A DNA stretch of 64,000 nucleotides from an uncultured Clostridia bacterium (GTDB lineage Bacteria > Bacillota > Clostridia > Oscillospirales > Acutalibacteraceae): assembly GCA_944384815.1 (NCBI GenBank), contig CALWUW010000036.1:158124-222123 (forward strand), given 5' to 3'. The notes under the pieces were generated by a model. The model made no database searches, was not told the origin of the DNA, and saw only the letters and a program-made list of their open reading frames with translations. The first letter of the stretch is position 1, and every line of letters starts with the position of its first letter. Shown here in pieces: positions 1-7,630 of this stretch. The position numbers and the translations under genes are program-made.

Positions 1-46
1 AGTTGGCTCCATCTGCCAGCGGCTGACCGCATTTCCAACATGTCAC
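1..46 (-). CDS. Partial 5' end of a zinc-ribbon protein gene
   Basis: Only the first 15 codons lie in the window. Read on the minus strand from a GTG at 46, the peptide begins MTCWKCGQPLADGAN, a CxxCG zinc-knuckle of the kind that opens zinc-ribbon proteins. A good ribosome binding site (AAAGGAGG) sits about nine bases upstream, which supports the start. The rest of the gene runs off the left edge, so its function cannot be read; many Clostridia proteins with this N-terminus are membrane or signalling proteins. Confidence 0.55.
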   Translation of the reverse strand, partial: MTCWKCGQPLADGAN

Positions 47-148
47 GCCTGGATTCCTCCTTTATCAGCAGAAAGCTTCTTTTTTGGCATCCGTATGGGA
101 AGGGAGCAGGCCAAAAAGGAAGCCTGGTGCAAGTATTTCTTTGATGTA

Positions 149-177
149 AACATACCACATTCCCCGGGAAAAAACAA
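149..177 (-). promoter_or_regulatory. Candidate sigma-A promoter for the left-edge gene
   Basis: On the minus strand TTGTTT is followed after 17 bases by TATGTT, about 100 bases upstream of the GTG start at 46. The match to consensus is moderate only. Confidence 0.35.
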
Positions 178-245
178 TCCTGCCAAAGGAAAAAGCTTCC
201 GGCCTGCCTTTTCAGACAGCCGAAAGCTTTTATAAGGGTTATGGC

Positions 246-1709
246 TTATAAACGATTTTTCTCTATGCGTTTTTGGATGAACTGGCGGAAGTCTTCCGCT
301 GAGCCCTGAGTAAACCCGGATTTATCCACATAGTAGGCCATATCATCTCCAAAATACAGGAAGAAATACTTTTTGGATTCGGTCATGCCGGTGATCTGGA
401 AATAGGGATACACTGCCGAGGACTGAATGCCGAAGACCCGGAAATCTTCTTCCCGGAATAGATATTCGTTGGTCTTGTTTTTCGCCTTACGGAAAACGGC
501 AATATGTGCCTTGCGCAGTTTACCCGGCAAAAGGGTTTCCCAAAGGATCACCAAAACCGGAACCGCCAGCAGCAGCACCCGGTTGAAAAAGTCCACATCT
601 AAAAAGATCCCCATGATAAAGAAGACAATGCCGAGAATGCCGAATAAAATGAAGGAAAGCAACTGCTTTTTCAGAATATGGCAGCGAACAAAATCCTTGG
701 CGGCGTCTTCGGTATAGACGGTGGCATTGCGGAACAGGGGCTCCGGTTCTTTGGGCGTGATCCCCTGCCGTTTCATCTCTTCTTCCCGATCCTGCTGGGC
801 AAAATGGTATTTGGAAAGCCGGTCCGCCAGCATACGGCGGCGGTATTCCCGCTTTTTCAGGCTTTGCCGGCGCCAAACAGCCAGAAGGATAATGGCAACC
901 AAAACGCCTATGCTCACCCATACCAGCAGACGCTGGGAATAGGCGGCGTCGGCGGCTTCACTGCGGGCCAGCCGCTGGGTGATCTGGATGCTGTCGGTAA
1001 TTTGCCGGATCAGATCCCGCTGCTCCTGGGTCATTTCGCCGTCCGTCACCACGCCGTCCACATAAATGGTGTATCCGTTGACGATGGTGCCGTAGCACAG
1101 CTCGGAAACCAGCTGCCCCCGCTCTGTTTCCATCTGGATGTCCGTGATGAAAAACGGGTTGGCCGGATGCTCATAGGCTTCCACGGACATGGTGATGTTC
1201 TGCTCTTTTAAGGATTCTTCGTCCGCCCGCATATTGGTAAGAAACTCCTGAAACTCTTCTTCGGAGATCTGCCCCAGGTCGAATACGGACTGGGTGTTGT
1301 TGCTCATTTTTTTGGAAATGTCGATCTGCAGCTCCCGATCTTTGGTGACCACCACCAGGTAGGTGCCGTATTCGTCGAATTTCCGCAGAAATTCTTCCGT
1401 ATCGGCGATGCCCGCGTTGATCAGGTCCGGAGAGTGCAGGTCCAGGGAATCCTTCTCAAAAACATAAGCGTCCTTGGGCAGCCGGATGGTCATGGTCATA
1501 TCCGGCACTTCATAGAGGACAGTGTCCCCCTCTTCCCCGGAAGACGAGGCGGAGGAGGTTTCCGAAGAAGCGGAGGAAGCTTCCGATTCTGCTTCCTGAG
1601 AAGAGCTTTCCGCAAACACGGGCGCCAGATTCCCAAAAAGCAGAAAAGCGGAAAGAAGGGCTCCTAAAAGACGTTTCCCTGTTTTCTTTCGTGTCGTTTT
1701 CATTTGCAT
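246..1709 (-). CDS. Secreted/membrane protein with C-terminal YcxB-like domain
   Basis: A 487-residue protein of unknown function. It has a signal peptide (about 1-33), a Ser/Glu-rich linker (35-62), an extracytoplasmic domain of about 190 residues, a transmembrane segment (260-279), a basic cytoplasmic stretch, a hydrophobic hairpin (about 350-369 and 376-393), and a C-terminal region ending in VDKSGFTQGSAEDFRQFIQK. The hairpin followed by a small domain ending in a phenylalanine-rich helix resembles the YcxB-like C-terminal domain. Two ATGs are possible (1709 and 1703); AAAGGA is 4 bases before the first and 10 before the second. It is transcribed divergently from the CPBP protease gene, with no obvious operon partner. 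The signal-peptide and topology calls are firm; the YcxB link is an inference from the pattern. Confidence 0.7.
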   Translation of the reverse strand: MQMKTTRKKTGKRLLGALLSAFLLFGNLAPVFAESSSQEAESEASSASSETSSASSSGEEGDTVLYEVPDMTMTIRLPKDAYVFEKDSLDLHSPDLINAGIADTEEFLRKFDEYGTYLVVVTKDRELQIDISKKMSNNTQSVFDLGQISEEEFQEFLTNMRADEESLKEQNITMSVEAYEHPANPFFITDIQMETERGQLVSELCYGTIVNGYTIYVDGVVTDGEMTQEQRDLIRQITDSIQITQRLARSEAADAAYSQRLLVWVSIGVLVAIILLAVWRRQSLKKREYRRRMLADRLSKYHFAQQDREEEMKRQGITPKEPEPLFRNATVYTEDAAKDFVRCHILKKQLLSFILFGILGIVFFIMGIFLDVDFFNRVLLLAVPVLVILWETLLPGKLRKAHIAVFRKAKNKTNEYLFREEDFRVFGIQSSAVYPYFQITGMTESKKYFFLYFGDDMAYYVDKSGFTQGSAEDFRQFIQKRIEKNRL

Positions 1710-1793
1710 CTGTTCCTTTTCTTTACAGTCTACCGTCTGAGGACGTTCCGGTGGTGCAGATAGGCCGGACGCTCCCGGTTTTCATATTTACCC

Positions 1794-1822
1794 ATTATAC
1801 TGCAAAATTTATGGTTCCGCCA
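1794..1822 (-). promoter_or_regulatory. Candidate promoter for the YcxB-like gene
   Basis: A perfect TATAAT lies on the minus strand at 1794-1799, about 85 bases upstream of the start codon. The hexamer 17 bases upstream (TGGCGG) is a poor -35, so only the -10 is convincing. Confidence 0.35.
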
Positions 1823-1916
1823 TGGGAAAACTAGAAAATCCATAAAAAATTTATAATTTCATCCGGTTTCTTTTGTTTTGAAAGAAAAATAGCAAAAGGC
1901 AGACTTCTGTAGATGC

Positions 1917-1945
1917 TTGCAGGAAAAAAGCCCCTGTGCTACAAT
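1917..1945 (+). promoter_or_regulatory. Sigma-A type promoter of the CPBP protease gene
   Basis: TTGCAG and TACAAT are separated by 17 bases. The predicted transcript has a leader of about 185 bases, which contains the 12-bp repeats at 2041-2100. Confidence 0.6.
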
Positions 1946-2040
1946 AAAGCCGATCTTGTTCGCTCCGCTTTCCTAACGTTTTTTTGGGGAGAAAAGCAGG
2001 AGATTTTCGGAGAGAAAAAGAGAGTTGTTGGTTCACGCAC

Positions 2041-2100
2041 GGCGTTGAACATGGCGCCGAATATGGCGTCCGGTATGACGTGCAACACAGTGCCGAAAGG
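2041..2100 (+). repeat. Degenerate 12-bp tandem repeat in a 5' leader, 5 copies
   Basis: Five consecutive 12-mers align: ggcgttgaacat, ggcgccgaatat, ggcgtccggtat, gacgtgcaacac, agtgccgaaagg. The array lies in the 5' leader of the CPBP gene and ends 37 bases before its ATG. No gene is supported over it. Confidence 0.65.
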
Positions 2101-2137
2101 AATATACATTCTGCCGCCAGGCAAGGAGGTTTTGCAT

Positions 2138-3169
2138 ATGGAATCGTTTTCCGCTGTTTCCCCGGAGACCGGTGCTTTGGAAAATGCTTTTCCCCATCCG
2201 GAAAAGGAGAGGAAAAAGCAGGAATCCCGGCTGCTTCGAAAAGCCGCCAACCGAACCGGTTGGTGCTTGCTGCTGTGTGTGGGGATCATGTCCGTTCTGT
2301 TCCTTGTGTTTCAGGTGGGATTTTCCGCTTTGGTTCCGGCAGAGGCTGTGAACCCTCAGGTGGGGCTTCCGCTGGACCTGTTTTTTGCGGTGCAGGCCTT
2401 TTCGTATTTGGCGGCGTTTGTGATCCCCAGCCTGCTGCTGATGAAATGGCTGGGGCTTTCCCCGGCGTACATTCTGCCCATGGAGAAGGCGCCCCTTGCC
2501 CGCTCTTTGGCAGGGATCTGCTTTGCTTCCCTGATTTGCTTTCTGGCCAATTTCCCCGCCCAGTGGATCATCGCCCTGGAGAAGGCGCTGGGCTTTAACG
2601 GGGATATTCCCGGCTACCCTGTGGACGGTACTCTTTCCGTGCAGCTTCTGTATTTTCTCTCTGTGGCCATTCTTCCCCCCTTGGTGGAAGAGCTGCTGTT
2701 CCGGGGCGTGATCCTTCGGGGTCTTCTGCGATTCGGCAGCCGGTTCGCGGTTTTGGCGTCTGCTTCCCTGTTTGCGGTTCTCCACGGGAATGTGCCGCAG
2801 ATGGTTTTCGCTTTCTTCTGCGGGCTGATGATGGGGCTGTTAGTGGTAAAAACCGGCAATATCTGGACGTCGGTGGCCGTGCATTTTATCAATAACGGGT
2901 TTGCCGCGGTTTCCTTCCTTCTGATCCAGAACGGGCAGCTTCTCTGGGCAGGGATGCTTTCCATGGTGTTTTTCCTGCTTCTTTTAGGTTTGGGCATTGC
3001 CTCTTTGGTGTTTCTCCGGGTGCGGCACAAAGGCTTTTTTACCCTGGAGAAAGGGAACTCGCCTCTGGGCGCCGGAGGAAAACTGGGAGCCCTTTTTGGG
3101 AATCCGGGCGTCATCGGCATTTTGCTTTATTGTGCATATTCCTGCATAGTTGTGCTGCTGCAAGGATAA
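2138..3169 (+). CDS. CPBP family intramembrane metalloprotease
   Basis: A 343-residue polytopic membrane protein of the CPBP (CAAX protease and bacteriocin-processing, Abi) family. All three signature motifs are visible: EE at 184-185 followed by R189 (LVEELLFRG), H216 in motif 2 (VLHGN), and H249 with N252/N253 in motif 3 (VHFINNG); these form the predicted intramembrane metal site. Hydrophobic segments flank them throughout, and the N-terminal 40 residues are hydrophilic. The ATG at 2138 is preferred over upstream in-frame codons because AGGAGG lies 8 bases before it. tadA starts 36 bases downstream with no terminator between, so the two may be co-transcribed. The substrate is unknown. Confidence 0.85.
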   Translation: MESFSAVSPETGALENAFPHPEKERKKQESRLLRKAANRTGWCLLLCVGIMSVLFLVFQVGFSALVPAEAVNPQVGLPLDLFFAVQAFSYLAAFVIPSLLLMKWLGLSPAYILPMEKAPLARSLAGICFASLICFLANFPAQWIIALEKALGFNGDIPGYPVDGTLSVQLLYFLSVAILPPLVEELLFRGVILRGLLRFGSRFAVLASASLFAVLHGNVPQMVFAFFCGLMMGLLVVKTGNIWTSVAVHFINNGFAAVSFLLIQNGQLLWAGMLSMVFFLLLLGLGIASLVFLRVRHKGFFTLEKGNSPLGAGGKLGALFGNPGVIGILLYCAYSCIVVLLQG

Positions 3170-3205
3170 ACGTGCAAAAGAGGCTTGGTTTAGGAGCGTG
3201 AATGT

Positions 3206-3766
3206 ATGAATGAAACCCCTTGGCTTTCCGGCTTTTCCCGGGAAATTCCCCCGGAGCTGCTGGATCTTTCCTTTTTCTCCCGGGAGCAGGAGGACGCTTT
3301 TTGGATGAAGCAGGCGCTGCATCTGGCAGAGGAAGCCGCCGTGCTGGGGGAAGTCCCTGTAGGGGCGGTGGTCACCTGGGAAGGAAAACCGGTGGGCTGG
3401 GGAATCAACCGCCGGGAGACGGGGAAAAACGCCCTGTGCCACGGAGAGGTGGAAGCCATTGACGCCGCCTGCCGGAGGCTGGGTGGCTGGCGACTGTGGA
3501 AAGCGGTGCTGTATGTAACATTGGAACCCTGCCCCATGTGTACCGGCGCCATTATCAATGCCCGGATTCCCCGGTTGGTGTTTGGCGCAAAGGACCCTAA
3601 GGCCGGCTCCTGCGGCTCCGTGATAGATCTGTTCGCTCTGCCGTATAACCACCGTCCCCAGGTTTGCCCCGGGGTGATGGAGGAGGAATGCGCCGGGCTT
3701 CTGCGGACATTTTTCCAGGCGCTGCGGCAGCGAAGAAAAGAAGAAAAAACAGAGCCCCAGAGGTGA
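3206..3766 (+). CDS. tadA: tRNA-specific adenosine deaminase TadA
   Basis: A 186-residue member of the cytidine/deoxycytidylate deaminase fold that converts the wobble adenosine-34 of tRNA-Arg(ACG) to inosine. The zinc site is clear: H79 and E81 in the HxE motif (CHGEVEA; most family members read HAE) and C109/C112 in the PCPMC motif. Residues 30-150 are typical of TadA; the first 30 residues are an extra N-terminal stretch, so the true start might lie further in. It follows the CPBP gene closely on the same strand. A paralogous deaminase such as guanine deaminase is less likely given the TLEPCPMC and GAIINARI motifs. Confidence 0.88.
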   Translation: MNETPWLSGFSREIPPELLDLSFFSREQEDAFWMKQALHLAEEAAVLGEVPVGAVVTWEGKPVGWGINRRETGKNALCHGEVEAIDAACRRLGGWRLWKAVLYVTLEPCPMCTGAIINARIPRLVFGAKDPKAGSCGSVIDLFALPYNHRPQVCPGVMEEECAGLLRTFFQALRQRRKEEKTEPQR

Positions 3767-3804
3767 CTTCCGGCCAGGCCGGGAGCGTCCTCCGGGGCTT
3801 TTTA
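3753..3804 (+). terminator. Intrinsic terminator of tadA
   Basis: An outer stem AGCCCC(a)GAGG / CCTC(c)GGGGCT encloses an inner CCGGCC/GGCCGG hairpin and is followed by TTTTTAT. The left arm overlaps the last codons of tadA. Confidence 0.65.
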
Positions 3805-3817
3805 TATGGAAAGTGAA

Positions 3818-3889
3818 GGCTTGCGTGGGTTGTGTTGTTTGTGCGGTTTGCGTTGTTTGCCTTCTCTGCGTTGGCTGCGCCTTCCCTGC
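3818..3889. repeat. Degenerate 9-bp tandem repeat, 8 copies, intergenic
   Basis: Read on the plus strand, eight 9-mers follow one another: ggcttgcgt, gggttgtgt, tgtttgtgc, ggtttgcgt, tgtttgcct, tctctgcgt, tggctgcgc, cttccctgc. Read on the minus strand the units resemble ACGCAAACC, close to the units of the arrays at 7631, 15645 and 22653. It lies between the converging ends of tadA and the YkvI-like gene. Confidence 0.65.
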
Positions 3890-3961
3890 CGGTCGGCGCC
3901 GGAGAGCTCCCCAGGGGAGCTTCCCTTTTTCCGGGGAGCCCGTGGGGCAGAAGGGCGGACC

Positions 3962-5161
3962 TTAGGAGGGGTCTTTCCCGGAAGACTTGGTGTCCAGCCG
4001 GGTGAACACCGCGTGGATAATATAGGGGATCAGAATAACGGGGATGGCCAGGTAAGCCAGGAAGCTGTATGCTTTCTGGATCAGATTCAGAAGCCCGAAC
4101 TGGGCCACGGAAAAGTCGATCAGGCAGCAAAGCAGGGCCGCCAGGATTTCTTTGCCTGTTACGCGGAATTTTCCCAAAGGCCGGTTGAAAAACGAGGGCG
4201 CTTTGGAAGGCTCCCCGGCGTCGGGGGCTTCTTTGGGGCGGTTGTAGCTGCAAAGCCGCTTTACCATGGCTGCCACCATGTTCACGGCGGTGGATACGGC
4301 GCCCAGAAGGATCAAAACGGAGATCAGGGGCAGCATAAACTGAGCTCCTACGCCGTTTTTCACCATAAACAGGGTGGGTACGCTTTGAGTGGCGGCTTCG
4401 GGGTTGGTATAGACGGTGATCAGCCCCACGACTACCATCAGCATCATCAGCCCGTTTACTACGAATCCGACGCCCATGCTTTTTACGGCGTCCTTAGGGG
4501 AATCAAAGGATTTGGCGTGCTGAACAAAAACAGCGATGTTGCACAGCTGGAACGTTCCGTACAAAAAGGCGGAATACAGCGCATCTGTAAAGGAACCGCC
4601 GGTTTCCTGCATAACGGACAGGGAACGGGAGATTTCCGGCAGCTGGGTGAAGATATTGGGAAGGTAAACCGCCAAAAGCCCCAGGATGATACAGATGGAA
4701 ACGACCCATGCCACTTTTCGCACAAGATCGGTGCCGAATATGGAGATCACGAAAATCACTGCGCCGATCAAAAGGGTGCAGAGCAGATAGGGAAGGCCGG
4801 TGAGCTCGCTTAGCGTGGCGCCGCCGGTGGCAAAAGCTACCGCAGGGGCGATACACATAACGCAAAGGTACAGCAGCTCAAACAGATTGGAAAAAATCGG
4901 GGCGAATTTGCCGTAAAAGGCGTTGTTGTAGGAGCGGTAGTCGTAGACCTGGTGCTTTCTTGCGAAGCGAAGGCTGTAGGCGAAAAACACGGCGTTGTAC
5001 AGCATGGCCAGAATGGGCATGAAAAGGCTCCAGATGCCGTATTTGACGAAATAGCTGTAGATTTGGGCGCCGGAGGCGAACCCACCGCCGAAATGGGTGG
5101 AAAACCATACAAAGGCTACCCCCATAATCATCATAGCGTTTTTTCCTTTTTTCGTTTGCAT
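3962..5161 (-). CDS. YkvI-like APC-superfamily membrane transporter
   Basis: A 399-residue polytopic protein with about ten hydrophobic segments. The N-terminus (FSTHFGGGFASGAQIYSYFVKYG) has the glycine-rich unwound first helix seen in APC-superfamily carriers and matches the YkvI group, whose substrates are poorly known. The ATG at 5161 is chosen because GAAAGGAG lies just upstream; a TTG six codons earlier overlaps that site. It is the second gene after the iron-containing dehydrogenase, 14 bases apart, so both should be read from the same T-box controlled transcript. Because the T-box specifier reads TGG, tryptophan or a related compound is a reasonable substrate guess, but this is inference from context only. 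Confidence 0.75.
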   Translation of the reverse strand: MQTKKGKNAMMIMGVAFVWFSTHFGGGFASGAQIYSYFVKYGIWSLFMPILAMLYNAVFFAYSLRFARKHQVYDYRSYNNAFYGKFAPIFSNLFELLYLCVMCIAPAVAFATGGATLSELTGLPYLLCTLLIGAVIFVISIFGTDLVRKVAWVVSICIILGLLAVYLPNIFTQLPEISRSLSVMQETGGSFTDALYSAFLYGTFQLCNIAVFVQHAKSFDSPKDAVKSMGVGFVVNGLMMLMVVVGLITVYTNPEAATQSVPTLFMVKNGVGAQFMLPLISVLILLGAVSTAVNMVAAMVKRLCSYNRPKEAPDAGEPSKAPSFFNRPLGKFRVTGKEILAALLCCLIDFSVAQFGLLNLIQKAYSFLAYLAIPVILIPYIIHAVFTRLDTKSSGKDPS

Positions 5162-5175
5162 GGTTTTCTCTCCTT

Positions 5176-6285
5176 TCAAAGATTTCTTTGGTTACTTTGG
5201 TTTCTTTCGTAAAGTTCCTTCATGGCCTGCCGAAGCATCTCCGGAGTAACTTTATAAGGATAATGGGCCACATCGGACATTTCCGGAATACGGGTCACGC
5301 ATTCTTCCCACTGCTCCGGGGTAATCTGGATTTCCTCCAGGGTGGTGGGAAGGGAAAGGGACCGGTTCAAAGCGTAGATTTTCTCAAACTCTTCGTACTG
5401 GTGGTCCACCAGTAGGGCGATCAGCACCCCAAAGCCCACCACTTCCCCGTGGAGATGCTTTTCCTCGATCACCGGATAAGAGGTAAGGGCGTAGAAAACT
5501 CCATGGGCCAAACCGCTGTTGTAATCCGGGGTGCAGTCTTTGGTGAGAAAAATGGAGGCGATGGCTGTGGTGACAATAATGGCCAAAACCACTTGTTCCA
5601 TGGCGTGGGAGCAGATGCCCTTTTGGTTATCGGCAAGGGCCTGCTTGCCGTATTGGATCAATGGCGTGTGGCACAAACTGCTGGTGGCCACGCCCAGCGC
5701 CGTGTAGTGCTCCAGTGTTTCTCCTCTTGCGGAAATGGCCGCTTCGTAGTACTTGGCGTAGGTATCGCCCATGCCCGCCCATAAGTACACGCTGGGAGCC
5801 TTAGCCAGGATCTCCGTGTCAATAAACGTGTGCATTACCGGTCGGGTGAAAAAGTGGGGTTTTAAAAACGTTCCGTCCTCCTTGTACAGAATGGAGACGG
5901 AAGTGCAGGCGGCGCAGTTGGAAGCGATGGTGGGAAACGCGAACACAGGCTTTTCATCGGGGATGCACAGGCATTTTACCGTGTCCAGAGCTTTGCCGCC
6001 GCCTACGGCAAACACCATGTCCGCTTCCTTATATAAAGGAAGGTTCCGCAGCCGTTCCACCGCGGCGTAGGTGCAGTTTTCCCCGTAGATCTCCTTGCCC
6101 AGAATCACCAGGTTCGTCCGGTCCACATAAGCTTTGATTTTGTCAAAGGCGGCGGCCAGAGCCTTTTTCCCGCCGATGACCAATACGGTTTTTCCGTAGG
6201 ATTCACATACCGACCCGATATTGCCGTAAATTTTGTCTCCTATGGAATAGTTGGGAAGGTACACTTGGTAGTTTTCCAGTTTCAT
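5176..6285 (-). CDS. Iron-containing alcohol dehydrogenase family protein (GldA-like)
   Basis: A 369-residue member of the iron-containing / dehydroquinate-synthase-like alcohol dehydrogenases. The nucleotide-binding motif GGGKALD is at 95-101, and the metal ligands can be placed at D174 (GMGDTYAKYYE), H261 (GLAHGVFYAL) and H279 (HLHGEVVGFG). The size and layout are closest to glycerol dehydrogenase-like members, but the substrate is not readable. The ATG at 6285 has AAAGGAGG at good spacing; the open frame extends upstream through repeat DNA that is not expected to be translated. It is the first gene of a two-gene unit controlled by the T-box leader at 6400-6675. The C-terminus (ERNQSNQRNL) is encoded by a short 9-bp repeat. 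Confidence 0.85.
   Translation of the reverse strand: MKLENYQVYLPNYSIGDKIYGNIGSVCESYGKTVLVIGGKKALAAAFDKIKAYVDRTNLVILGKEIYGENCTYAAVERLRNLPLYKEADMVFAVGGGKALDTVKCLCIPDEKPVFAFPTIASNCAACTSVSILYKEDGTFLKPHFFTRPVMHTFIDTEILAKAPSVYLWAGMGDTYAKYYEAAISARGETLEHYTALGVATSSLCHTPLIQYGKQALADNQKGICSHAMEQVVLAIIVTTAIASIFLTKDCTPDYNSGLAHGVFYALTSYPVIEEKHLHGEVVGFGVLIALLVDHQYEEFEKIYALNRSLSLPTTLEEIQITPEQWEECVTRIPEMSDVAHYPYKVTPEMLRQAMKELYERNQSNQRNL
5181..5207. repeat. Short 9-bp tandem repeat at a gene 3' end, 3 copies
   Basis: gatttcttt, ggttacttt, ggtttcttt. It encodes the Asn/Gln/Arg-rich last residues of the dehydrogenase. Alone it is weak, but it fits the pattern seen at other gene ends in the window. Confidence 0.4.
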
Positions 6286-6329
6286 GTAAAGGCCTCCTTT
6301 TTTTGGGGACGCCGGCCTTCCCGTTTCCG

Positions 6330-6389
6330 GAAGATTTCTCGAAAGATTTCTCGAAAGATTTCCCGGGAGATCTTCGGGGAGATTTTCCG
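6330..6389 (-). repeat. Degenerate 12-bp tandem repeat in a 5' leader, 5 copies
   Basis: On the plus strand: gaagatttctcg, aaagatttctcg, aaagatttcccg, ggagatcttcgg, ggagattttccg. The array lies between the T-box terminator and the start codon of the dehydrogenase, so it is transcribed only when the T-box is read through. Confidence 0.7.
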
Positions 6390-6399
6390 GAAGAAATAG

Positions 6400-6440
6400 A
6401 AAAAGCCCTTGTCCCTTACAAAAATTTTGCAGGGACAAGA
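6400..6440 (-). terminator. T-box terminator hairpin
   Basis: On the minus strand CTTGTCCCT and AGGGACAAG form the stem and GGCTTTTTCT follows. It is the terminator competing with the antiterminator at 6462-6473. Confidence 0.85.
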
Positions 6441-6675
6441 GCTGTATGAAACAAAACTCCTGCGGTGCCACCCGGCTTGGTGCAGTATACACACCCACTC
6501 ACGCATACTAACATATGCTTTCTTTGTTAACGAAGTCTGTTCTCCGTCTCGCCTACTGATAAGGTTCGGCTCGCCCTCAGAAGCCCATTCCCTTTACGGC
6601 ATTCCTGTCGCAATCCCACCGCCTGCGACTCTCTGTGAAGCGCCTTGTAAAGCTACTTACTCTTCCTCAATGGTT
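6400..6675 (-). promoter_or_regulatory. T-box leader, specifier codon read as TGG (Trp)
   Basis: The minus-strand leader contains the T-box core GGGTGGCACCGC (6462-6473) that forms the antiterminator, followed by an intrinsic terminator. Stem I is recognisable: the 5' side of the base GAGGAAG pairs with CTTCTGAG, the loop carries the conserved AGTA on its 5' side, CTTTAC pairs with GTAAAG above it, and the 3' side of the specifier loop reads GGAA-TGG-G. TGG (6585-6587) is therefore the specifier, implying uncharged tRNA-Trp as ligand. T-box leaders raise expression when the cognate amino acid is scarce; this one precedes a dehydrogenase and a transporter. Family assignment is firm, the codon reading less so. 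Confidence 0.85.
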
Positions 6676-6681
6676 TGCTTT

Positions 6682-6710
6682 AAAGTATCACTTTTGGGGA
6701 AAAATGTCAA
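6682..6710 (-). promoter_or_regulatory. Sigma-A promoter of the T-box transcript
   Basis: A perfect TTGACA (minus strand, 6705-6710) and TACTTT (6682-6687) are 17 bases apart, just upstream of Stem I of the T-box. Confidence 0.65.
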
Positions 6711-6878
6711 TATATTTTTGCGATTTTTTTAATTTCTCCCATAGAAAGTTGGCGACGGTTTTTTCAAACAGGATCTTTGCGGGGAAAACAGAAGAAAAAG
6801 GAAGAAAAGGAGAAGAAAGCCTCTGTTGCCCCTGTTAAAGAAACCCATTTCAGTAAAAAGCGGTTTCCAAAAATTTTT

Positions 6879-6907
6879 GCATAATTTTCCCCCTTTTACA
6901 GATACTA
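6879..6907 (+). promoter_or_regulatory. Candidate sigma-G type promoter of spoVT
   Basis: GCATA (6879-6883) and GATACTA (6901-6907) are separated by 17 bases. This is one mismatch from the forespore sigma-G pattern (GCATA, CATACTA), and spoVT of Bacillus subtilis is sigma-G dependent. The leader would be about 110 bases long. Confidence 0.55.
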
Positions 6908-7024
6908 CTTCCGATGGAAAAACATGCGCCGGCGCGGGAGAGAACTGCGGTGATGGGGCCATGGGCTTCCTTTTATAAAATTCTACGGCCGCTAGGGCAC
7001 GGATAAAACGGAGGACGGATATAG

Positions 7025-7561
7025 ATGAAAGCTACAGGGATCGTGAGAAGGATCGATGATTTAGGAAGAGTGGTGATCCCCAAGGAAATTCGGCGGACGC
7101 TGCGGATCCGGGAAGGGGACCCTCTGGAGATTTTTACCGACACCCAGGGCGGGGTGATCTTCCGGAAATATTCCCCGGTGGAGGAGCTTTCCACCTTTGC
7201 CACGGAGTATGCGGAGGTGCTCAGCCGGACGGCCAATCTCCCCACCATTATCTGCGACAGGGATCATGTGGTGGCGGCAGCGGGGGTTTCCCGGAAGGAA
7301 TTTTTGGAGCGGCGGATCACGCCGGAATTGGAAGAGCAAATGCATTCCCGGCACAGCTTTGTCAGCAGCGGCAAGGAACAGATCCGGCCGGTGGAAGGGG
7401 TGGACTGCCCGGCGGCTATTATGTGGCCCATTATCGCCTGCAGCGATGTCACGGGAGCGGTAGTGGTGCTCCAGCCGGAGGACCGGCCCTCCCCCGGAGA
7501 GACGGAGTCCAAGCTGGTGCAGGTGGCGGCTTCCTTTTTAGCCCGGCAAATGGAAGAGTAA
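7025..7561 (+). CDS. spoVT: Stage V sporulation protein T, forespore transcription factor
   Basis: A 178-residue protein. Residues 1-50 are an AbrB-type swapped-hairpin DNA-binding domain (MKATGIVRRIDDLGRVVIPKEI), and residues 55-178 form the GAF-like C-terminal domain that distinguishes SpoVT from AbrB. SpoVT tunes sigma-G dependent genes in the developing forespore. The ATG at 7025 has GGAGG nearby. A sigma-G-like promoter lies upstream. Its presence is the clearest sign that the organism forms endospores. It stands alone on its strand, followed by a repeat-rich gap and the rimP operon. Confidence 0.93.
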   Translation: MKATGIVRRIDDLGRVVIPKEIRRTLRIREGDPLEIFTDTQGGVIFRKYSPVEELSTFATEYAEVLSRTANLPTIICDRDHVVAAAGVSRKEFLERRITPELEEQMHSRHSFVSSGKEQIRPVEGVDCPAAIMWPIIACSDVTGAVVVLQPEDRPSPGETESKLVQVAASFLARQMEE

Positions 7562-7630
7562 GGAAAACTTCCCGCCGCCCCGGAAAACAGTTTTTTGGGG
7601 AGGTTCCGACTTTGGGGCTTTCCTGCAGGC

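Noticed and set aside
3818-3889. A plus-strand frame over the gap after tadA (3806-4813)
   Set aside because: It starts in the repeat array and continues antisense to the YkvI-like gene, so it is not a gene.
6729-6962. A 77-codon minus-strand frame between the T-box promoter and spoVT
   Set aside because: Phe/Leu-rich composition from T-rich intergenic DNA and no ribosome binding site; it overlaps the sigma-G-like promoter of spoVT.
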